Below, piece by piece: positions 57,698 to 64,000 of a stretch of 64,000 bases of DNA (positions are counted from its first letter, which is position 1; each line of letters begins with the position of its first letter). A program made the translations under genes and the position numbers. The stretch is from Amphibalanus amphitrite (taxonomy: Eukaryota > Arthropoda > Thecostraca > Balanomorpha > Balanidae): contig NW_024882021.1 of NCBI RefSeq assembly GCF_019059575.1, positions 310,001 through 374,000 on the forward strand. Reading direction: 5' to 3'. The notes beneath the pieces are model-generated. The model was not told the DNA's origin. It saw only the letters and a program-made list of their open reading frames with translations, and did not search any database.

Positions 57698-59170
57698 CTC
57701 TCCTAAGGCATTGCCTTCGGCACTGCCGCTGCTTCACGACGAAAAATTTCATGACGTCACTTTCCTCACAGTTGAATAGCATCGTTAATATGTATTCACT
57801 AAACCTTGGAGCGCAGTGCGTGGCCGGTGGAGTACGCAGTCGGTGGGATCTACGGCGGTGACGGTAAATATTGTATTGGTGCATTTTAACTTATTTGTGC
57901 CATGAATGACTATCAGCTATGAAATAAAAAGGTCAAATTATGTCATGCGATATGCTTCTTACTATCACTTGGGGTTCGCAACAAAAGTAATGGCTGCCGG
58001 TCCTAAAGTAAATAAATACCGAAGCAATTTTTGTTGCCTCCATTTTTTGATTACAGAAGACTAGTTTGCCCAACTGACTTCAACTTTGCACTTTGCAACA
58101 CACCTCCAATTGTAGCTCATGGATGCGTCCAAATGATGATGTTGTCCATATGATAAGAATTAAGATGCAGTTCTTGATATACATCTTGACCTAAGTAATA
58201 TAACAAACTGAAATATAGCAACAGAAAATCTGGACAATAAAAAGGCATCAACACTTTGGTCTTTGACTAGATCGCTGCTGAATCATCCATACGCATTCAC
58301 TGTAAATTTTGCTTTAGCGACAATAAATGCTCAAATGAGATAATTTTATATGGCGATACACCTAAGCAAAAGTACTGATATTTCTTGATAATTCAAGCGC
58401 TTTGTATCACAGCTCCCCCTCTTCTCAATTCTCTCCCCCGCTTGGGGTGCTGCTTGTGGTTGCTATACGATTCCTGCGCTCTTGTTTCAATATCAAACAA
58501 AAAGCATTTCTGAAAAAGCTGATGTATATTAAGAAGCTTTTAACTAATATGCACAATTAGACTAATTTTACCATGATATATTACCCAAAAATTTGTTTGA
58601 AATAGCAAATAGGATGTAAAATCGTCATTAAAAGTTGATTAGAAACAAAAACTTCCATCACCAATTTATCTACGTCATCAAAAAACGTTACGCGATCATC
58701 GATGCATCGATGCCGTCGAAATCTGTTCGGTTAGGTCGTTACGCAAGTTCCTTTTTGCCTTGTGATCTGACGTATCTACTTTGTGAAGTGAGACTTATTA
58801 GGACAACTTGATATGGTTGATTACAAAAAGGTCATTTCGTTGCTTTTTGTGGGCAAGCTCTTTTAAAAATACCTTCTTTTGAAAGAATTAAGAACTTCTA
58901 ACGGCTTAGTTGCGGTTGTCATGGCAACTACGAATTGGATAGAGATAGAAGGGGTTGGCATAGAACAGAGGAACAGAGGTACGGACTCCCCGCCAACCTT
59001 GCTCACGCCGCGCACGCGTGTTGCTCTGTTGGCTGTGCTTCATGCGGTTTTCTCGGTTTTCTGTTGGATGATTGCCTGTAATCTTGGTACCCTGTTTCAA
59101 GTTAATAGAATTAGACTGTGCGCTTGAAATTCTAAGCAAATTGATTCATCATCAACAAGGATTTGCAATC

Positions 59171-61694
59171 ATGAAGCTGTTGACTCACAACATGCTAACG
59201 TCAAAATGTCTGAAGAATGTGGTAACCGGCTATCCTCTTATCATTTCCATCAATTCGGTAAGGATTAATGCGAGACTAACCATTGAGCATTTGTGTTCGA
59301 CCAGCCATAAAGCATGTCTATTGTCTATGTATGTGCCATAATGGCTCTGTTTATTAATGCCAGCTGCGAGGGGTGTTCTTGTTCTGGGGAACTGCAGCTG
59401 AATGCTGCGAAGACAGCAAGGCTTATGTGTTAGATAGAGAGCAATTCAGAATCAGCTTTTAACTAGGTGAATGATTGATGAGTACATGCTGACCATGTGT
59501 CATTAGTGGATAACAAAAGTTTTTCTGCCAAAAGTTTTATGGTTTCTGATTTCTGATTGTGATTTGAAACAATCCAGAATCTTCAGGAGAGGTTAACTAT
59601 ATGTTCCTAGTACCTACCTATAGAATAGAATGTACAAATGTATTTGAAGCTATAAATATCACACTATGTGAACCTAAGTATAATGCAGTATGTACTCTTC
59701 TGTCCTTGAGTATGATACCAGCTATTCTTAAGTCTGAACTCTTGACCATTAAACTTGTGTATGCATTAAAATGTGTGTTTGTTTTAAACAGGAGAAGCCT
59801 GTCTCATAGCTCATTTGTTACAGTATGGCGCCTGAATTCTAATGGGTTCCTACCTAGAAATGCATGCTCATTTCTCAGACAGGAGGGGTCTGGGCCCACA
59901 TAATGAGCCCTGCCTTGCATAGGCTCTGGCTCTGTTTGTCAATCATTCTAATAATCAAGCTACTTTTTTAATTATTGTGTTGCAGCACAGACCTCTGCTC
60001 AGATTGGTGATCAGTGTGACCTTTCATGTTCATTGTTCAGCCCTGTTTTTTTCTTTCAACAGCCAGAAGACATCAAGGTACAAGAAGTGGACTTCAACCC
60101 AGATTTCATTGCAAAAATCATTCCAAAAGTGGACTGGGATGTGCTATGCAAAACAGCTGAGGAGGTAAACCCCTATTGGAACTTTTTAAGGGGAATACCT
60201 AAATACCTAGCAAGAGCTTTAGGCAGTTGTACATGTGCAAGTGTGACATAATTCCCCCAGCTGACATGTGGGATGCCAGTCACCCTTTTAACTAGTGTCT
60301 AGCAGTGTACCAACTTTGACGACTTTGTGACACATTCATGGCAGTCACCCGCAATCACCAACAGTAGTAAAACGATTCCAAACAATCAGCATAATGATTG
60401 CAGAGGCATAAGCATATAAAAAGTGTAGCCACAGGTGGCTCGCCGCAAAAATGCTTACAATTTTCCATTGCTTTACACAACTCCCTTCATGATCCCTCGT
60501 TGATGCCCAGTTCCCACAACTCGATGTTGGTTATTCTCTGTTGATTTGCACTTTGCCCGTCTCTTAGTCTTGCCTCTAAGTAACCCGGGCAATTACTCCT
60601 GGGAGAGAATAGTTCCCGCATGCCACGCCACCCAACAGACCGCCTGCTCCATCACCAAGGCCTACACCCATAGATAACATGAATCTACATATGCTATGTT
60701 ACCTATGCTACACATAAAATCCCGTACTTCTAAGCCATCTTCCATTAGTAACGTTGGCAGGTTTTGAACGAGTATTCGTTTCAGGTCGGTCACAAAGGGG
60801 ACCTGCCCGGCGCGGTGGACCAGGACTTTGAGACGAACGAGGAGTTCCTGAAGAAAGCCCACCACGTTCTCCTCGAGGTAAACCAACCTCACGCCCCTAG
60901 AAAACTTTGCGAGATGTACCTATGCATGGTGTTTTTTTTCATCTGGTACAAACGATTGTCTCGAGCATGCGAACGTTCTGTCGACATAGACCTACTGAAC
61001 TTTATCTGTTTCTTAATGGCCTCGCGTTTCTTTTCATCCTTTGAAACGGCTCGATGTTAAGACTTTAAATTTACGACCCCCAAACTCCCGTGAAGCATAC
61101 TGAGCTGGCGATTGTGTGACGCCCCCGTACCTCGCAGCCACGGTTCGACACGTCCCATCCCCCCCCCCCCCCGAAACGCTCGGTGGCAATTGAGACCATA
61201 ATCTGCATCTCCACGGCGACTTGGTACGGACGCCGCGACCCCATCCGCTGTGACCGGCCGCCGGCGCCCCGTGCCGTCCCAGAGTCTCCGGCGACGCGCT
61301 CTGACGGCCTCTGACCCTATGTGACCCGTCCAGTGACCCCTGACCCTGTGTCCTGTCCAGTGACCCCTTACCCTATGTGACCCGTCCAGTGACCTCTGAC
61401 CCTGTGTGACCTGCCCAGTGACCCCTGACCGCCCTCTGACCCTGGGTGACCCGTCCAGCGACCCCTGACCCGCCCTCTGGCCCTATGTAACCCGTCCAGT
61501 GACCCCTGACCCGCCCTCTGACCCTGTGTGACGTGTGTCCTGTCCAGTGACCCCTGACCCGCCCTCTGACCCTGTGTGACCTCGGACGGCAGGTGGAGGT
61601 GATGAACGGCAGTCTGGTGTGCCCAGAGACCGGCCGCAAGTTCCCCGTTACAGACGGCATTCCCAACATGCTGCTCAACGAGGACGAAGTGTAG
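59171..61694 (+). CDS. TRMT112: TRMT112, multifunctional methyltransferase activator subunit, complete
   Basis: A small zinc-binding partner that stabilises several methyltransferases (tRNA, rRNA and release-factor enzymes). Four exons join in phase 0: 59171-59257, 60063-60164, 60785-60877, 61593-61694, giving 127 residues, close to the usual 125. The start [11 protein letters not shown] matches the family. The middle exons give [20 protein letters not shown] and [15 protein letters not shown]. The last gives [19 protein letters not shown] and [12 protein letters not shown], followed by TAG. The N-terminal Cys-x-x-Cys is not evident here; C38-type residues also vary in animal orthologs, and the conserved C-P-E-T-G-R motif is present. 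Intron 3 holds a GTGACCCCTGACCCGCCCTC minisatellite. Downstream, IQGAP converges. Confidence 0.97.
61320..61590. repeat. Minisatellite in TRMT112 intron 3
   Basis: Six imperfect units of CCAGTGACCCCTGACCCGCC then CTCTGACCCTGTGTGACC, ending at the acceptor CTCGGACGGCAG of the last exon. The exon head is not copied. Confidence 0.92.
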
Positions 61695-61764
61695 GCCGCC
61701 GCCGCCCCGTCCACCCCGCGCCATCGCATCTCATTTGTTTGTGTTTAATACAGATTACGCTTTG

Positions 61765-61770
61765 TTTATT
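61765..61770 (-). terminator. Possible IQGAP poly(A) signal
   Basis: AATAAA on the minus strand (TTTATT on plus), 660 bases past the IQGAP stop and only 71 bases beyond the TRMT112 stop. If used, the two 3' UTRs would overlap or abut tail-to-tail. Support is positional only. Confidence 0.3.
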
Positions 61771-62429
61771 AATAGTCGTGTGCCCCGGCGGACGGTACCA
61801 CCGTTCGGCGCCGGCGGCGGGTCCGCCCCCGGCTGTATCAGTTACTGTCAGTGCGTCAAACTCGCCGCAGTGACACGTCACACACAGACACACACACACC
61901 TGCGCTGCCGCCCCCTCAGCTGCACACATTTCCCCGGCCTCTGATTGTCAGCTGCTACACGACGCCAATGGCTGGACGGTCGGACGGTGGTGACACGGAC
62001 CCATCGTCGTAAAATAACACCCCATAAAGGCAGCCGCCGGGCGCGTACAATGCCGTACACGCCATATTCTATAAAGCACCTACGACCTACGTGTGGTCCC
62101 ATTAGCACCATTTCGTTCCGCTCGTGGCTACCCTGCTGGGTGACGGCCGGGCGGCCCGGGTTTGGAGCGGACCCTGCCCCGGGATCCGCGACCCGCACAC
62201 CGCCCCGCCGCCGCCCGCTCACTAGCGGTCTAACGCTAGTGGATAGAGGAAGCTGAAGACTGGAGCTGCTTCCGAGCCCAAAGATATGTACACTGTACAG
62301 TGCACCAGCCCCCGTGGGCAGCGTGTGACGGCGGCTCCGAGTCTGACGTCACGGCGTGTGACACAGGCACGGAGGGCCCACAGACCCGACCGGGTGTCGC
62401 GGCACACGCCGGCCCTCGGGCGCCGCGCC

Positions 62430-64000
62430 TCACTTCTTGGTCTTGCCGTAGAACTTGCTGTTGAGGAGGAAGATGAGGAGGTTGACGTTGATCCTCACCC
62501 TGCCGAACATGTCCATGACGGAGACGCCGTCGTACTGCAGCTGCAGCAGCTCCTGTGGGGGGTGGCGAGGGGGGAGGTGGTGACACGCCGTCTCACGGCA
62601 GCAGCTCCAGCGCTGCCAGTATGACCGGGAGGTGACCGCAGACAAAAAAAAAAAAAAACTTAACTGTATTATTTCAGTATTTCAGAGTATTCTGATTCAG
62701 TAATTCTGAAAACCCGCCGTTGTTTATTTATGCCTGCTTTTTTGCCCAGCAAAGACGACACTCGGTATATCTCATTATGGAGGTACGGCCAAACAGCCGT
62801 TTGGGCTGTTTGGCCGTGCAGCCGTACGGCCGTACGGTCGTATGGTGCGCCGTTCCCGCCCACACGGCCCTCGGCCTGGCCCAGTGAACAGCAACACACA
62901 GCGCCCGTTTGTAAAGGACGGCAGATATCGACACCTTTTTTTAAACCCCACATTTGTTCTCCGGTGAATTTCAGACAAGTTGGTTAGAGACCTTCAAAAA
63001 AGTCACTCGATTTTTCTCAAGTTTGTCTGTCTTGGCAGATAAAGCAATATCAGAACAGGCCTACGAACACACATATTTGATCAGGATCGGACGATTGGAC
63101 ACTTTTAAAAGGAGATCTTTCGTGCCTCCCGGAAATTCACGGGAGAGCAGATGTGGGGTTTAAAAAAAGGTGTCGATATATGGACGTGACAGAGATTGAG
63201 AGCAGGTATGCGGTCTCGCCCGTAAGTGTATGCCTCCTGACAGGCGCCGTCAAACTGCGCTGATATGACGGGCGCGGACGAAGGCTCACCTGTAGGCTGA
63301 TCTCGACCCGCTCCAGCTGCACGCCGAGCAGTTTGGCGTTCACCTGGAACGTGCTCTCGGCGGCCAGCGGCGAGATCTCGAACTGGACACCCTTCAGCTG
63401 AAAACAATTATACACCACATTATACCAGCGGCGAGATTTCTCGAACTGCACCCCTTTCAGCTGAAAACGGTTACACGATCACATTATACCAGCGGCGAGA
63501 CACCCCCACAGCTGCGAACTGCACAAGACCCATGATACCACCCCTTTCAGTGGAGGACGCACCGAAACCCCATTATATCAGCGGCTAGATCTTAAAACTG
63601 GACCCCGCCCCCATTCAGCTGAACACGCCGGTAAATGATAACAATGTACTGGCGCGGGTTCCAGACTGGGTTTTTCCTACGGGAATTCATGGGAACACTT
63701 GACGTACAACCAAAGGCGATGGAAGCTCTTCAACAGTATAACATACATAAGAAACAAGAGGTACAGGCCACCCAGAGGCCTGAGTCTGGCTCGATACATA
63801 CCCTGCCCAGTGTCCCCCCCCCCCCCCCACTGACCTCTGCCGGCTGCATGCCCTCGATGCTGATGAGCACACCCTTCTCCTTGAGCCGGGCGGCCGAGTA
63901 GCGGCGCGGCGCGGCCGCCCGCTTGGTGCGCTGGCCGGCCGCCATCGCCTGCAGACACGTGTTCAGGTACTGGCTGAAGTAGGCCGCCTGCTCCTGGTAG
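62430..64000 (-). CDS. IQGAP: IQGAP (Ras GTPase-activating-like scaffold), C-terminal exons only
   Basis: IQGAPs are cytoskeletal scaffolds that bind Cdc42/Rac and calmodulin. Three exons, read from the right edge: 64000-63835 (continues outside), 63397-63290 and 62552-62430, all phase 0. They encode YQEQAAYFSQYLNTCLQA, a basic KRAAAPRRYSAARL segment, KEKGVLISIEGMQPAE, then LKGVQFEISPLAAESTFQV and AKLLGVQLERVEISLQ, and finally ELLQLQYDGVSVMDMFG and NVNLLIFLLNSKFYGKTKK, then stop. This is the RasGAP C-terminal region that ends animal IQGAPs. The middle exon has duplicated heads in the upstream intron, and a foldback sits in the last intron. Catalytic-like GRD and IQ motifs lie outside the window. 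Confidence 0.95.
62785..62816. repeat. Short perfect palindrome followed by CGTACGG repeats
   Basis: ACGGCCAAACAGCC-GTTT-GGGCTGTTTGGCCGT, followed at 62822-62840 by ACGGCCGTACGG palindromic units, in the last IQGAP intron. It may be part of a larger insertion that includes the neighbouring foldback. Confidence 0.8.
62925..63179. mobile_element. TIR element in the last IQGAP intron
   Basis: The left end ATATCGACACCTTTTTTTAA continues to ACCCCACAT and TGAATTTC. The right end is its reverse complement, GAAATTCA, ATGTGGGGTTTAAAAAAAGG, TGTCGATAT. Arms are about 48 bp with few mismatches around a 160-bp core. MITE-like, no coding. Confidence 0.9.
63398..63620 (-). repeat. Decoy acceptors and heads beside IQGAP exon 63290-63397
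   Basis: The genuine start is TTGTTTTCAG|CTGAAGGGTGTCCAG then TTCGAGATCTCGCCGCTGG. At 63426-63470 (minus strand) CGTTTTCAGCTGAAAGGGG then TGCAGTTCGAGAAATCTCGC repeats acceptor and about 36 coding bases with a small insertion. More degenerate copies lie at 63487-63560 and 63575-63625. Confidence 0.9.

Larger units (their letters stand above)
54022..59170. other. AT-rich region between GPR107-like exon and TRMT112
   Basis: No coding exon is supported on either strand. Contents: unique AT-rich DNA at 54022-55600, a foldback at 55625-55838, a TTAA-flanked element at 55885-57060, a long hairpin at 57571-57697 and unique DNA to 59170. The missing signal-peptide exon of the GPR107-like gene and the TRMT112 promoter should lie here or beyond. 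Confidence 0.6.

Noticed and set aside
58879-59127. 82-residue frame upstream of TRMT112
   Set aside because: No family resemblance, no splice donor joining it to TRMT112, and TRMT112 already starts with its conserved MKLLTHN.

Overview
This is a eukaryotic genomic window: the genes are split by GT-AG introns, with long intergenic stretches, many non-autonomous DNA transposons and very many minisatellites. Coding exons are GC-rich with strong G/C third positions, while much of the intergenic DNA is AT-richer. The protein set (P5A ATPase, Oatp with a Kazal loop, GPR107, TRM112, IQGAP) is metazoan. Exon sequences and repeat style suggest an invertebrate, perhaps a crustacean; that is a guess, and no species-diagnostic marker is visible.

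Layout: (1) 996-10717 (+) is the ER P5A ATPase ATP13A1, from its actuator domain to its stop in 16 exons; the 5' exons lie before the window. (2) 10.7-20.5 kb has no gene I can support; it holds minisatellites, a 1.6 kb TIR element, foldbacks and CpG-rich patches. (3) 20734-22009 (+) is an unrecognised, probably disordered protein whose last four residues form a CAAX box. (4) 27192-38546 (-) is a complete 14-exon Oatp/SLCO transporter (about 698 aa) whose splice phases agree at every junction. (5) 38.6-42.8 kb is repeat-rich intergenic DNA. (6) 42797-54021 (-) is a GPR107/108-family seven-TM protein in 13 exons, lacking only its signal-peptide exon(s). (7) 54.0-59.2 kb is AT-rich and holds a TTAA-flanked piggyBac-like element and hairpin elements. 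(8) 59171-61694 (+) is a complete TRMT112 (127 aa, 4 exons). (9) 62430 to the right edge (-) is the C-terminal end of IQGAP, tail-to-tail with TRMT112.

The genes are unrelated housekeeping or membrane-trafficking genes, and I see no operon or functional cluster. The most unusual property is structural. In at least four of the recognised genes (ATP13A1, Oatp, GPR107, IQGAP), intronic tandem arrays start at the exon-intron junction, and their units re-copy the adjoining exon edge together with its splice site. This gives one to about fourteen decoy donors or acceptors beside roughly 17-20 genuine junctions. In Oatp exon 12, nine decoys each repeat about 35 nt of conserved coding sequence plus a donor identical to the real one. 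The pattern fits tandem-duplication models of intron gain or growth, or a junction-directed slippage process, and I regard it as the best candidate here for something undescribed.

A second theme is non-autonomous transposons: a 1.7 kb element with CACAGTG ends and a 5-bp target duplication (Transib/RAG-like), a TTAA element, a TA-flanked element with internal copies of its own terminus, and several perfect or near-perfect foldbacks. Many of these and neighbouring AT-rich segments carry dense AGGTCA/TGACCT half-sites.
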